A DNA stretch of 64,000 bases from Novosphingobium taihuense (GCF_007830315.1 NZ_VLKJ01000002.1:62001-126000), one strand, 5' to 3'; numbered from the stretch's first letter, positions 17,355 through 25,824 are shown. The notes: a model not told the origin generated them from the letters alone. A program made the numbers and translations.

Positions 17355-18164
17355 ATGATCAAGGCTATTGCGCTGCTGCGCCGCAAGCAGGGGCTCACCC
17401 GCGAAGCTTTCATCTCCTACTACGAGACCCGCCACGCACCACTGATCCGCTCGCTGCTGCCCGGCATCGCCGACTATCGGCGCAATTATGTGGACCGTGC
17501 TGGAGCTTTCGAAAGCCCGATTGCTGCCATCGACTTCGACAGCGTCACCGAAATGCGCTTCGTCGATCGCGCCACGTACGACGCGTTCCTTGCCCGTGCT
17601 GCTGACCCCGAAATCGCCCGCCGCATCGCCGAGGATGAGGAACACGTATTCGACCGCGCCGCCACGCGCATGTTCGTGGTCGAGGAAACGCCAGCCGCGC
17701 CTTCCTCTGCGGCACTCGGCGAACTTCTTGCCGAACGCGCCATCCGCGAAGGCCTTGCCCGCTTCGCCCGCGTGCTCGACCGCAAGGACTGGGCTGCCTT
17801 GGGCGAAGTCTTCGCGCAGGACGCGACGTTCGACTATGGCCTTGGCGAACAGGCTGGCCTGCAAGCCCTGACCGCCAACATGCGCCGCTTCCTCGACATC
17901 TGTGGCCCCAGCCAGCACCTGATCGGCAGCATCACCGTCAGCGTCGATCCTGGCCATATTGCAGCCACCAGCCGCGCCTACGTGCAGGCCCGCCACCAGC
18001 GCTCCGGCGACAGCGGTGGCGCGGTGTTCGACAGCAATGGCGAGTACGTCGACCGCTGGGAAAAGCGCGGCGAAGGCTGGCGCATCATCCGGCGAGACGC
18101 ACTCTGGCAGACCCAGAGCGGCGATGCAGCCATCATTTGGTCTGGCGAACCGTCAGGCGGCTGA
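17355..18164 (+). CDS. EthD-like domain fused to a SnoaL-like domain
   Basis: A 269-residue fusion. Residues 1-110 resemble EthD/dimeric ferredoxin-like proteins (MIKAIALLRRKQGLTREAFISYY, ETRHAPLI, then ATRMFVVEE at the strand end). Residues 120-265 are a SnoaL/NTF2 fold (IREGLARFARVLDRKDWAALG, FAQDATFDYG, EYVDRWEKRGEGWRIIRRD). EthD proteins are found beside oxygenases and isomerases, and SnoaL folds bind ring compounds; the joint function is unknown. GGGAGAG precedes ATG 17355. Its stop abuts the convergent SDR stop with no intergenic base. Confidence 0.8.
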   Translation: MIKAIALLRRKQGLTREAFISYYETRHAPLIRSLLPGIADYRRNYVDRAGAFESPIAAIDFDSVTEMRFVDRATYDAFLARAADPEIARRIAEDEEHVFDRAATRMFVVEETPAAPSSAALGELLAERAIREGLARFARVLDRKDWAALGEVFAQDATFDYGLGEQAGLQALTANMRRFLDICGPSQHLIGSITVSVDPGHIAATSRAYVQARHQRSGDSGGAVFDSNGEYVDRWEKRGEGWRIIRRDALWQTQSGDAAIIWSGEPSGG

Positions 18165-18842
18165 TCAGCCCCCGCGCGAAACCGGGATCAGCGCGCCCGA
18201 AATCGCGCGCGCCGCAGGACCTGCAAGGAACACGATGACCTTGGCCAGCGCCTGCGGGCTCACCCATTGCGAGAAATCGGCGTCAGGCATGTCAGCACGG
18301 TTGGCCGGGGTGTCGATGATGCTCGGCAGCACGGCGTTCACCGTGCAGTCGGTGCCCGCGAGTTCCGCCGCGAGGCTCTCGGTCAGCTTGTGCACGGCCT
18401 GCTTGGACGCAGCATAGGCCCCCATTCCCGCACCGGCGACCAGCGCCGAACCGGCACCGATATTGACGATGGCCGCGCCCTTGGCTGAGCGCAACAGCGG
18501 CAGGGCCGCCGTGGTCATCGTCACGCAGGTCGTCGCGTTCATCGCGAACATCCGCGCCCAGGTACCCGGAGCCTCGTTGCCCACGGTCTCCCACGTAAAG
18601 CCGCCAGCCACGTTGACCAGCACGTCCACGCCGCCATGCGCCGCCTTGACCTGATCGACAGCCGCTGCCGCCTGCGCCGCATCGGTCAGGTCCACTCCGC
18701 CAAGGTCCAGCCCGCCGGGGTTGGCATCGGCGGCCGATGGCGCAAAGTCAATCCGCGCCACCTTGTCGCCGTTGTCGCGGAAAGCCTGCGCCACCGCACG
18801 GCCCAGCACGCCGAACCCGCCTGTCACGATTACGGAACGCAT
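18165..18842 (-). CDS. SDR family oxidoreductase
   Basis: A 225-residue SDR with the cofactor motif VTGGFGVLGRAVAQAF, VNVAGGFTW replacing NNAG, and an active site NIGAGSALV then YAASKQAVHKL with Tyr and Lys. I place the start at ATG 18842, where AAGGAG lies 11 bases upstream, although the frame is open to 18890. It is the last gene of a minus-strand operon of six to seven genes running from 22600 (Rieske oxygenase, SnoaL, SDR, AhpD-like, SDR, SDR). It probably acts on a hydroxyl or keto group of the substrate. Confidence 0.87.
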   Translation of the reverse strand: MRSVIVTGGFGVLGRAVAQAFRDNGDKVARIDFAPSAADANPGGLDLGGVDLTDAAQAAAAVDQVKAAHGGVDVLVNVAGGFTWETVGNEAPGTWARMFAMNATTCVTMTTAALPLLRSAKGAAIVNIGAGSALVAGAGMGAYAASKQAVHKLTESLAAELAGTDCTVNAVLPSIIDTPANRADMPDADFSQWVSPQALAKVIVFLAGPAARAISGALIPVSRGG

Positions 18843-18858
18843 GTCTTCTGAAGCTCCT

Positions 18859-19635
18859 TCAAGGCCGCTGCGAATGGCGGATGCCACCATCGACGACGAT
18901 CTCCGCCGCTGTGATATAGCTGGCCTCGTTCGACAAGAGGAAGCGTATCACAGATGCAATTTCCTCAGACTTGCCAAACCGGCCGATGAAGATACGCGGC
19001 CCGTAAAGCTGTGCCATTCCGTCGCGCATCTCGCCAAGGATCGGCGTGTCGATCATGCCGGGGCTCAGCGCATTGATGCGGATGCCGTCCAGCGCCAGTT
19101 CGTCGGCCATCGATCGCACCAGCGAGATCACCGCGCCCTTTGCGGCCGTGTAGATCGGGATCATCCCGCTGCCGAACCACGCATTGATCGAGGAGATGGC
19201 AACGACCGATCCGCCGGCATGCGCCTTCAGATCCTCGCGGAAGGCCTGTACGAGTTCGATCACCGCGCGCACATGCAATGCCATCCCGGCATCGAAGTTT
19301 TCAGGCGTTACCCCGCCGATCCCGGTCTGCAACGCCGTGCCCGCACCATGGACGATGCCTCCCACGCTGCCTAGCGCCTCGCGCGTTTGCGCCGCTGCGG
19401 GCGCCACGGCCTGCGGATTGCGCAAGTCCACCACCAGCCCGATCGTCGCCACGCCATGGCGCGCGGCGATGTCGGCCGCTGCCGCCTTCACGCCCTCGGC
19501 ATTGATGTCCCACAATGCCACCGGCCGACCCACTTCGGCCAACGCATGGGCTGCGGCAAGGCCGATGCCCGATGCGCCGCCGGTGATGACGACGCCGGTA
19601 CCCGGCGCGCCCAGTCTTTCGTCGCTCACCCTCAC
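18859..19635 (-). CDS. SDR family oxidoreductase
   Basis: A 258-residue SDR. It shows VVITGGASGIGLAAAHAL, then VHGAGTALQ in the NNAG position, and SSINAWFGSGMIPIYTAAK as active-site Ser...Tyr-x3-Lys. The C-terminus has the usual LSNEASYITAAEIVVDGG. I choose GTG 19635, which overlaps the upstream stop as GTGA; GTG 19629, ten bases after AAGGAGG, is an equally reasonable start. It belongs to the minus-strand steroid-like operon, 16 bp before the SDR at 18842. Confidence 0.85.
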   Translation of the reverse strand: MRVSDERLGAPGTGVVITGGASGIGLAAAHALAEVGRPVALWDINAEGVKAAAADIAARHGVATIGLVVDLRNPQAVAPAAAQTREALGSVGGIVHGAGTALQTGIGGVTPENFDAGMALHVRAVIELVQAFREDLKAHAGGSVVAISSINAWFGSGMIPIYTAAKGAVISLVRSMADELALDGIRINALSPGMIDTPILGEMRDGMAQLYGPRIFIGRFGKSEEIASVIRFLLSNEASYITAAEIVVDGGIRHSQRP

Positions 19636-20198
19636 GCGGCCTCCTTCTCGGGCCCGAGCCCGGCAAGGCATACTGTGTCGAAGCCGAGCACGTGGGCCAC
19701 GCGGCCAAGTCCTGCCCACGCCGCCGTACAATGCGCCAGATCGACGATCTCGCCATCACTGAACGCGCCGTGCATCATTGCCCAGAAGTTCTCGTCCGAT
19801 GCCAGCGCCTGTGGCTCCGTTCCGAAGCGTTCGGCAAATTCGATTGCCAGCCGCTCGCGCTCCGAGAACAAGCCTGAGGTCCGCCACGCGCTGACCGCGC
19901 CATAGAAATCCTCGTCAGGTCCGGGTCCGTTGGCCGTTACCAGCCGGTTCGCCTCGTCTGCATCGCCATAGATCTTGGGCACATCGCGTTGTGCGCGGAA
20001 ATCCCGGCAGATCATGCAGCCGTTGATCTGCGCCGTGCGCATCCTTGCCCCTTCGAATTCGCGCAGGGAAAGCCTGCTCTCGCGATAGACCGCCTCTGAA
20101 AAGGCAGCTCCAGCGGCCATGATCGGCACGGCATGGTTGCGAGCTGCGTAGCCATAGGGATTGGCCTGTTCGTCATCCGGAATCGCTATTCGCGCCAT
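19632..20198 (-). CDS. Carboxymuconolactone decarboxylase / AhpD-like protein
   Basis: A 188-residue helical protein with the AhpD redox motif CMIC (Cys61, Cys64) followed by RDFRAQRD in the expected helix. Near the C-terminus HGAFSDGEIVDLAHCTAAW is typical of the family. AhpD-like proteins act as peroxidase reductants, while decarboxylase-type members lack this CxxC, so a redox or detoxifying role is favoured here. ATG 20198 is nine bases after AGAGG; ATG 20207 is too close to that site. It is coupled to the next SDR gene by a 4-bp overlap. Confidence 0.82.
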   Translation of the reverse strand: MARIAIPDDEQANPYGYAARNHAVPIMAAGAAFSEAVYRESRLSLREFEGARMRTAQINGCMICRDFRAQRDVPKIYGDADEANRLVTANGPGPDEDFYGAVSAWRTSGLFSERERLAIEFAERFGTEPQALASDENFWAMMHGAFSDGEIVDLAHCTAAWAGLGRVAHVLGFDTVCLAGLGPEKEAA

Positions 20199-20244
20199 GG
20201 CACTCATCCTCTCTTTCACTTCTTTGACGGCAGACGCCGCGAAT

Positions 20245-21024
20245 TCACATGCCGGGCGAGCCGGGGAAGCCCATGTAGTAGGTTCCAACCGTCATTCCGC
20301 CGTCGACCACGAGTTCCGCACCATGCATGTAGGAAGCATCGTCGCTCGCCAGGAACGCGCTGGCCGCGGCCACTTCCTCAGGGCCGCCGATGCGCTGCAG
20401 CGGCACGTTGGCATAGCCCTTGTCCACTTCCGCGCGCGGCGCGGCATTGTGGTTTGACATCACCGTATCGACGCCGCCGGGATGGACCGAGTTCACGCGC
20501 ACGCCCTTGTGGCCAAGCTCCATCGCCGCAACCTTAGTCAGCCCGCGCACGCCCCACTTGGACGAGGCATAGGCGACAAGGCTGTTCGCGCCCTTCATCC
20601 CGTCGACCGACGAGATGTTGACGATCGAGCCCTTGCCCCGCGCAATCATCCCCGGCGCCACCGCCTTGATGCCAAGGAATTCGCCGACAAGGTTCACGCC
20701 CAGCACCCGCTCGTAATCGGCCTTGGTCGTCTCGAGCAGGCTCTTGAACATCAGGATGCCGGCATTGTTGACCAGCACGCTCACCGGCCCGAGATCGGCC
20801 TCTACCGCCGAGACCACCTTTGCCCAGTTCTCTTCGTTGGTCACGTCCAGCCGGTAGAACCGCGCCGCGTCACCCAGCTCTGCCGCCAGCGCCGAACCTT
20901 CCGCCTCGAGCACATCGGCAATCGCCACTTTCGCACCATCGGCCACGAAGCGCCGCACCGTCGCCGCACCCATCCCGCGCCCACCGCCGGTGACGATGGC
21001 AACCTTGCCTTCAAGCTTTCCCAT
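20245..21024 (-). CDS. SDR family oxidoreductase (3-alpha/20-beta-HSD / FabG-like)
   Basis: A 259-residue SDR with all canonical motifs: VTGGGRGMGAATVRRF, VNNAGILMFKS, NISSVDGMKG, YASSKWGVRGLTK, and a VHPGGVDT turn before the substrate loop. The overall pattern resembles bacterial 3-alpha/20-beta-hydroxysteroid dehydrogenases and FabG-type oxidoreductases. ATG 21024 follows GGGAGAG closely. It sits in the operon between the SnoaL and AhpD-like genes. A hydroxysteroid-like substrate is plausible from context but unproven. Confidence 0.9.
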   Translation of the reverse strand: MGKLEGKVAIVTGGGRGMGAATVRRFVADGAKVAIADVLEAEGSALAAELGDAARFYRLDVTNEENWAKVVSAVEADLGPVSVLVNNAGILMFKSLLETTKADYERVLGVNLVGEFLGIKAVAPGMIARGKGSIVNISSVDGMKGANSLVAYASSKWGVRGLTKVAAMELGHKGVRVNSVHPGGVDTVMSNHNAAPRAEVDKGYANVPLQRIGGPEEVAAASAFLASDDASYMHGAELVVDGGMTVGTYYMGFPGSPGM

Positions 21025-21049
21025 GATCTCTCCCAAATTGTGCCTGCTG

Positions 21050-21505
21050 TCAGCAAATCTCAGGCGGAGGCGCCATCGGCGGGACGTTGTGCGTCCAGCC
21101 CATCTCCTCGTAGCGCTCGGCAATGCGCCAGCCTTCGGCCGTGCGCACCAGCCGGTCGCGGTACCAAAGCCCGATGAAGAACACCTGTTCGGTCCCGTCC
21201 TGCGCCTTGTACGTCATCGGGTTGAACAGGATCGTCCGGCTGCGCGCCTCGTCACCTGCCAGCTCCAGCTTGGTCGTCGCCACCATGTGCTGGAACATCG
21301 GAAAGCGCTCGAGCGCGACCGGCAGCCAGGCCTTGATCTCAGGCAAAGTGCCCTTCGCCCCACCCGTCTCGGTGTAGTCAATCCGAGCATCGGGCATGAA
21401 CACCGTGTCGAGCGCGTCAAAGTCGCGCTCGTCGATGGCAAAGCTGTAGCGTGCGAACAGATCCTGGATCTCGATCCTGTCCGAAATCTCCTGCAGCGAG
21501 AGCAC
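21050..21505 (-). CDS. SnoaL-like / NTF2-fold protein
   Basis: A 151-residue protein beginning with the SnoaL hallmark helix (IEIQDLFARYSFAIDERDFDALDTVF) followed by MPDARIDYTETGG. The C-terminus is VRTAEGWRIAERYEEMGW. Such proteins include delta5-3-ketosteroid-isomerase-like enzymes and hydroxylase-associated proteins, but no catalytic assignment is possible. It starts at GTG 21505 with GGGGAG eight bases upstream. It sits 15 bp downstream of the Rieske oxygenase gene. Confidence 0.78.
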   Translation of the reverse strand: MLSLQEISDRIEIQDLFARYSFAIDERDFDALDTVFMPDARIDYTETGGAKGTLPEIKAWLPVALERFPMFQHMVATTKLELAGDEARSRTILFNPMTYKAQDGTEQVFFIGLWYRDRLVRTAEGWRIAERYEEMGWTHNVPPMAPPPEIC

Positions 21506-21520
21506 GTGCCGAACTCCCCT

Positions 21521-22600
21521 TCAGGCGACCTTCTGGCCCGGTCGTTTGTCGAGCGTGACGTGCAGTCCGTTGACGCGGTCCTGTATCTCGGGCGCCTTGT
21601 CCCGCGGATTGTAGAACTGGCGGTACCACAGCCGCACCTTGGCGTAGGGACCATCCTTGGGGATCGCCAGCGGGTTTATGCAGGCACGCTTGTTCGCCCA
21701 GATCTCCACGTCCTGCGCAAAGGCAAGGCGGCTGCCTTCCTGATAGGCCAGCGCCATCTCGCGATCTTCCCTGGTCGTCTCGCGGCTACCATCATGAACC
21801 TTGACCATCAGCGCATGCCAGCACCGTGAAACCCCATCCTCGATCGGCGTATTGGCGATCATGATGAAGCTGTCGAACGTGCCCGCCATCTCCGACTGGA
21901 GGAAGCCGGGGCCTTCGTACCAGGTGTCGAGCACCAGCGCGTCTTCCGGATTGGCCGTCAGCGTGCGGTGCCCGGCGCTGTAGTACTGGTGCAGATGGCC
22001 ACCCATGAACTCGTTGGCGAAATACTGCCAGTCGGTCGCCCCGTGGATCGGGACGAAGTGTCCGAAGTCGGCCATGTTGTCGACGATCTCGATGCCGTGG
22101 CTGCCCAAGTCGCCCATGTAGTCGATCTTCCATTCGACCCAGCCCGGCTCACCATAGTGGCCGCCGAAATTGGCCAGCTCGACATCAGGCTCAAGACCTT
22201 CGGGATCGTGCCACATCCACACGATCCCGGCGCGTTCGATCACCGGATATGTGGCCAGTTTCGCCGCCTTGGGGATGAAGTCCGAGTATGGAATGTGGTT
22301 GCACGCGCCATCGGTGCCAAAGCGCCAGCCGTGGAACGGGCAACGGATAGATTCCCCTTCCACATGCTCGCCGTCGCGCACGATATAGGAGGTGCTGTTC
22401 TTCGCCAGATGCGCGCCCATGTGCGGGCAATAGGCATCGACGACATAGGCCTTGCCGCTCTCGCCGCGATAGATCACCAGATCCTTGCCGAAATAGCGGA
22501 TCGGCGCGGGCGTGCGCGTGGCATCGGCAGAGGTGCCGATCATGAACCAGCCGCGCGGGAAATCGAACTCACCCAGGCCATACTCTTTCGAGGTTGCCAT
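21521..22600 (-). CDS. Rieske non-heme iron oxygenase, KshA/DAF-36-like
   Basis: A 359-residue oxygenase component. The Rieske 2Fe-2S ligands are Cys58-x-His60 and Cys87-x2-His90 (YCPHMGAH, RCPFHGWRF). The mononuclear iron site is Asn175-x2-Asp178-x2-His181-x4-His186 (DNMADFGHFVPIHG), with a late Asp in FAQDVEIW. The latter phrase, and the WYRQFY and GIVWMWHDPEG segments, match 3-ketosteroid-9-alpha-hydroxylase KshA and related cholesterol-desaturase-type Rieske enzymes. I choose ATG 22600 (eight bases after AGGAG). No ferredoxin reductase gene (KshB) is near. It is first in a minus-strand operon. Confidence 0.85.
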   Translation of the reverse strand: MATSKEYGLGEFDFPRGWFMIGTSADATRTPAPIRYFGKDLVIYRGESGKAYVVDAYCPHMGAHLAKNSTSYIVRDGEHVEGESIRCPFHGWRFGTDGACNHIPYSDFIPKAAKLATYPVIERAGIVWMWHDPEGLEPDVELANFGGHYGEPGWVEWKIDYMGDLGSHGIEIVDNMADFGHFVPIHGATDWQYFANEFMGGHLHQYYSAGHRTLTANPEDALVLDTWYEGPGFLQSEMAGTFDSFIMIANTPIEDGVSRCWHALMVKVHDGSRETTREDREMALAYQEGSRLAFAQDVEIWANKRACINPLAIPKDGPYAKVRLWYRQFYNPRDKAPEIQDRVNGLHVTLDKRPGQKVA

Positions 22601-22931
22601 CTGCATCACTCCTGTAACCGGTGCGCCGCTTCCAATTGGCTGCTACAGCGCATTTTATGGTCTTTCATCCGAATCATACGCGATTTGCGAAACCATTTTA
22701 GGCTTTCCGTGCCGCACGAAGATGACACGCCTTCGTCACCAGAGCAAGAGACCGCTTTGCCTGATGCTGCGTTGACCAGCATCTTCTCAGTTACGCAAAT
22801 CGTTTGCCTTGACGGTTTTTCATTCTCAATTGCGTCTGGATTTTTGGTTTGCAGTTTGCACCATGCCATGGCAACAATCCGAAAAATGCGTATCGAAACG
22901 CTCTCGTCGCTACGCACCCCGGGAGAGACCA
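22601..22931. promoter_or_regulatory. Divergent promoter region with three ATACGC-type sites
   Basis: This 331-bp gap separates the Rieske oxygenase operon (minus) from the sulfotransferase gene (plus). It contains CATACGCGATTTGCG at 22675-22689, TTACGCAAAT at 22791-22800, and AAATGCGTATC (reverse complement GATACGCATTT) at 22884-22894. All resemble the sites at 5348/5586 and 17302/17326. The region is more AT-rich than its surroundings. I recognise no coding or RNA gene in it. Confidence 0.55.
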
Positions 22932-24098
22932 ATGACCGCAGCCACCCTCCGGTTCGACCGTGAAACCCTGCTCGCCGCCGCGCGCGAACGCACCGGCCTG
23001 ACCGACTTCGGCAACACCTGGTTTCTGGAACCGATGGACCGCTACATCCAAGCCGCCAATGCGCAGGGCAACCTCACCGAAGCAGGCTTTGCAGGGCAAA
23101 CCGAGTCCATCCTCAAGGGCCTCGCCAGCCGCCTGCGCATGGTCGAGGACATCCGCCTCCACCCAGAAATCCTCGACGAGAAGGTCGAAGTCGCCGCGAT
23201 CATTCTCGGCCTGCCGCGCACCGGCAGCACCATCTTCCACCGCCTGCTCGCCTCCGCTCCCGGCATGACCGCGATCCGCTGGTACGAAGCGCAGAATTAC
23301 GCCCCGCTGCCCGGTGACGAGCCCGGCAACCCCAAGGCACGCCGCGCCTATGCCGAAGCGATGATCGAAGGCTGGCTCAACCTCTCGCCCGAACTCGCCT
23401 CGATCCACCCGCTCGATCCCGATGCGCCTGACGAGGAGATCATCATCCTCGGCCAGTTGTTCATCACCACCATGGTCGAGGCGATGACTTTCGTCCCTGA
23501 CTTCGCCTCATGGCTCAACGGCTACGACCAGTCGCAGGGCTACGAGGATCTCAAGGTCATCCTCAAGTACCTGCAATGGCAGGACCCGTCGCGCCGGGGT
23601 CGTAAGTGGGTGCTCAAGAGCCCCTCGCACTTGCCCTATACCGAAGCCGTCGCAAGTGCCTTCCCGCAGGCTGCGCTGGTGATGACCCACCGCGATCCAT
23701 TGGAAGTCGTGCCCAGCTACGTCTCGATGGAAGCCGCGCTCTACAAGCTGAACTCCACCCATTCCGACGAAGCGGTCGGCGCATTCTGGTTCCCCCGCCT
23801 TGCCGAATGGATGCACCGCTTCGAAGAGGCCCGCGCCCGCATCGGCGAAGACCGCTTCATCGACATCGACTACCGCGAAGTCGCCCGCCAACCCCTCGCC
23901 CAGGCCACGCGCGTGCTCACCCACATCGGCATTCCGGTCGATGATCAGGTCGAAGCCGCGCTCGCCGAATTCATGGCCGGCAACAGGCGCGAACAGCGCC
24001 CGATGCACGACTATTCCCTCGCCCGCTTCGGCCTTGACGAAGCCACCGTGCGTGACGCCTTCACCAGCTACCGCCAGCGCTACATCACCAAGGACTAG
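22932..24098 (+). CDS. PAPS-dependent sulfotransferase family protein
   Basis: A 388-residue protein of the Sulfotransfer_3-type family. The 5'-phosphosulfate loop is LGLPRTGSTIFHRLL (residues 92-106), and the 3'-phosphate-binding region is MTHRDPLEVVPSYVS. KSPSHL marks the intermediate strand. It would transfer sulfate from PAPS to a hydroxyl group of a small molecule, or may be a degenerate lipid-type relative. ATG 22932 follows GGGAGAG; the frame is open from 22809, but no family residues precede MTAATLRFD. Together with cysQ at 15320 it implies sulfation chemistry within this locus. Confidence 0.85.
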   Translation: MTAATLRFDRETLLAAARERTGLTDFGNTWFLEPMDRYIQAANAQGNLTEAGFAGQTESILKGLASRLRMVEDIRLHPEILDEKVEVAAIILGLPRTGSTIFHRLLASAPGMTAIRWYEAQNYAPLPGDEPGNPKARRAYAEAMIEGWLNLSPELASIHPLDPDAPDEEIIILGQLFITTMVEAMTFVPDFASWLNGYDQSQGYEDLKVILKYLQWQDPSRRGRKWVLKSPSHLPYTEAVASAFPQAALVMTHRDPLEVVPSYVSMEAALYKLNSTHSDEAVGAFWFPRLAEWMHRFEEARARIGEDRFIDIDYREVARQPLAQATRVLTHIGIPVDDQVEAALAEFMAGNRREQRPMHDYSLARFGLDEATVRDAFTSYRQRYITKD

Positions 24099-24118
24099 AC
24101 TTGCCGACCTCGCCCGGC

Positions 24119-24141
24119 TTTTGTAAGTGTTACTAACAAAA
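24119..24141. promoter_or_regulatory. TetR-like inverted repeat upstream of the SDR gene
   Basis: TTTTGTAAGT (24119-24128) and ACTAACAAAA (24132-24141) are 10-bp arms with one mismatch, separated by 3 bases. The dyad lies 22 bp before the start of the SDR gene at 24163. Its length and symmetry fit a dimeric TetR/KstR-like repressor, but no TetR gene is present in the window. Confidence 0.5.
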
Positions 24142-24162
24142 CAAGGGCAGAGGAGCCGCAGC

Positions 24163-25071
24163 GTGCAAGACTTCGCAAATCAGATCGCGTTCATCACCGG
24201 CGGCGCCTCGGGTGCCGGGCTCGGCCAGGCGCAAGTCTTTGGCCGCGCAGGCGCAAAGGTCGTCATCGCCGACATCCGCGCCGAAGCGATCGAGCAGGCC
24301 CTCGCTTCCCTACGCGCCGAGGGCATCACCGCCCACGGCCTCGTGCTCGACATCATGGACCGCGCCGCCTACGCCCGCGCCGCCGACGAGGTCGAAGCGG
24401 TGTTCGGCGCCCCGCCCACGCTCCTGTTCAACACAGCCGGCGTCAACAGCTTCGGCCCTGTCGAGAACACCAGCTACGACGATTTCGACTGGATCATCGG
24501 CGTCAATCTTGGCGGCGTTATCAACGGCATGGTCACATTCGTGCCCCGCATGATCAGGAGCGGCAAACCCGGCCACATCGTCACCACCTCGTCCCTGGGC
24601 GGCCTGATGGGCAGCGCGCTTGCCGCGCCCTATTCGGCAGCCAAGGCGGCAGTGATCAACCTGATGGAGAGCTACCGCCAGGGCCTCGAAAAGCATGCAA
24701 TCGGCGTCTCGGTCCTGTGCCCTGCCAACATCAAGTCCAACATCGCCGAAGCCAGCCGCCTGCGCCCCGCCCAGTTCGGCCAGAGCGGCTATGTCGAAAA
24801 CGAGGACTCGATCGCCTCGCTCCACTCGATCCACCAGCACGGCATGGACCCGGTGGAACTTGCGCAGCACGTCAAGCGCGGCATCGAGGCGAACCAGCTC
24901 TACATCATCCCCTATCCCGAAGCGAAAGACGGCCTGCGCGCCCACTTCGACCAGATCGTGGACTCCGTCCTCCCCCTCGAAGCCGACCCCGAAGGCGCAC
25001 GCATCCGCACCGAAGCCTTGCAGAACTGGGCGGCGGGCCGGGCAAAGGTGTTCATGGAGAAAGGAGGCTGA
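24163..25071 (+). CDS. SDR family oxidoreductase
   Basis: A 302-residue SDR. It has FITGGASGAGLGQAQVF, FNTAGVNSFGP (NNAG altered to NTAG), TTSSLGGLM and YSAAKAAVINLMES. The C-terminal extension of about 60 residues (AHFDQIVDSVLPLEADPEG) is longer than the typical 250-residue enzymes. GTG 24163 is seven bases after AGGAG. It lies directly downstream of the sulfotransferase gene, 64 bp away, but the dyad between them suggests a separate promoter. Confidence 0.87.
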   Translation: MQDFANQIAFITGGASGAGLGQAQVFGRAGAKVVIADIRAEAIEQALASLRAEGITAHGLVLDIMDRAAYARAADEVEAVFGAPPTLLFNTAGVNSFGPVENTSYDDFDWIIGVNLGGVINGMVTFVPRMIRSGKPGHIVTTSSLGGLMGSALAAPYSAAKAAVINLMESYRQGLEKHAIGVSVLCPANIKSNIAEASRLRPAQFGQSGYVENEDSIASLHSIHQHGMDPVELAQHVKRGIEANQLYIIPYPEAKDGLRAHFDQIVDSVLPLEADPEGARIRTEALQNWAAGRAKVFMEKGG

Positions 25072-25254
25072 ACCCGCCTCGGGCTGATCGCTGCATGAGC
25101 CAGCGGGTGACGCAGACTGGACGAAGGCCGAAACCACAAACTTTGCGTCCGAACTTGAAATAGCCTGATTATCGCCCTCCTGATCCACTAGAGCCTGGTG
25201 GTCAAAGCCCAGCGGTGGAGACGTTAGCCGCCTTGGGCAGCATGGAGTGGTCTT

Positions 25255-25824
25255 ATGATAGGTTCAATTCTGCGAGCGTTGCGCGGTTGCGATGGCCGCG
25301 AGGCTAGCTCGCGTGCAACAGCTGATCCTGCCATTGGCGACATCACCCGATCGGGCTTTCTGAAGCTGGTGGCGGGTACGGCAATGGCCGCGGGGCTTGG
25401 CGATGCCGCGTCGGCACACAGACGGCACACCAAACCCAAGATTCCGCCCGTCACCGACATCGACAAGCTCTACGACGCCTGGCAGGACCGCATGAACGTC
25501 GGCGATCTTGAAGGGTTGGTCGATCTTTACCTGGATGACGTCACGTACGTGAACCCCGATGGCAAAGTGCTCCATGGCAAAGCTGCAGTGCGCGAGGATT
25601 TCACCGCGATACTGGCGCTCAAGCCGCAGATCGTCCTGGGAGATCGCAAGCACCTGCTGTGGCGCGATGTGGCGCTGACGACCAACCATTGGCGCATGAC
25701 CTTCGCTGGCCCCGACGGCAAGGAGCAGGTCCTGACCGGTGGTGGCATCGAAGTGATGCGCAAGCAGGCCGATGGCGGCTGGCGCTACATCATCGACGAC
25801 GCTTCAAGGTCGGCCTCAAAGTAA
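25255..25824 (+). CDS. Exported SnoaL-like / ketosteroid-isomerase-fold protein
   Basis: A 189-residue protein whose N-terminus resembles a Tat or Sec export signal (TRSGFLKLVAGTAMAAGLGDAASA, written as overlapping parts: TRSGFLKLVAGTAM then AAGLGDAASA). A SnoaL-type domain follows (DIDKLYDAWQDRMNVGDLE, GLVDLYLDDVTYVNPDG, GGWRYIIDDAS). No catalytic residue is obvious. It ends convergently with the sorbosone-dehydrogenase-like gene, and a strong hairpin lies between them. It may act as a periplasmic binding or isomerase protein of the same pathway. Confidence 0.7.
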   Translation: MIGSILRALRGCDGREASSRATADPAIGDITRSGFLKLVAGTAMAAGLGDAASAHRRHTKPKIPPVTDIDKLYDAWQDRMNVGDLEGLVDLYLDDVTYVNPDGKVLHGKAAVREDFTAILALKPQIVLGDRKHLLWRDVALTTNHWRMTFAGPDGKEQVLTGGGIEVMRKQADGGWRYIIDDASRSASK

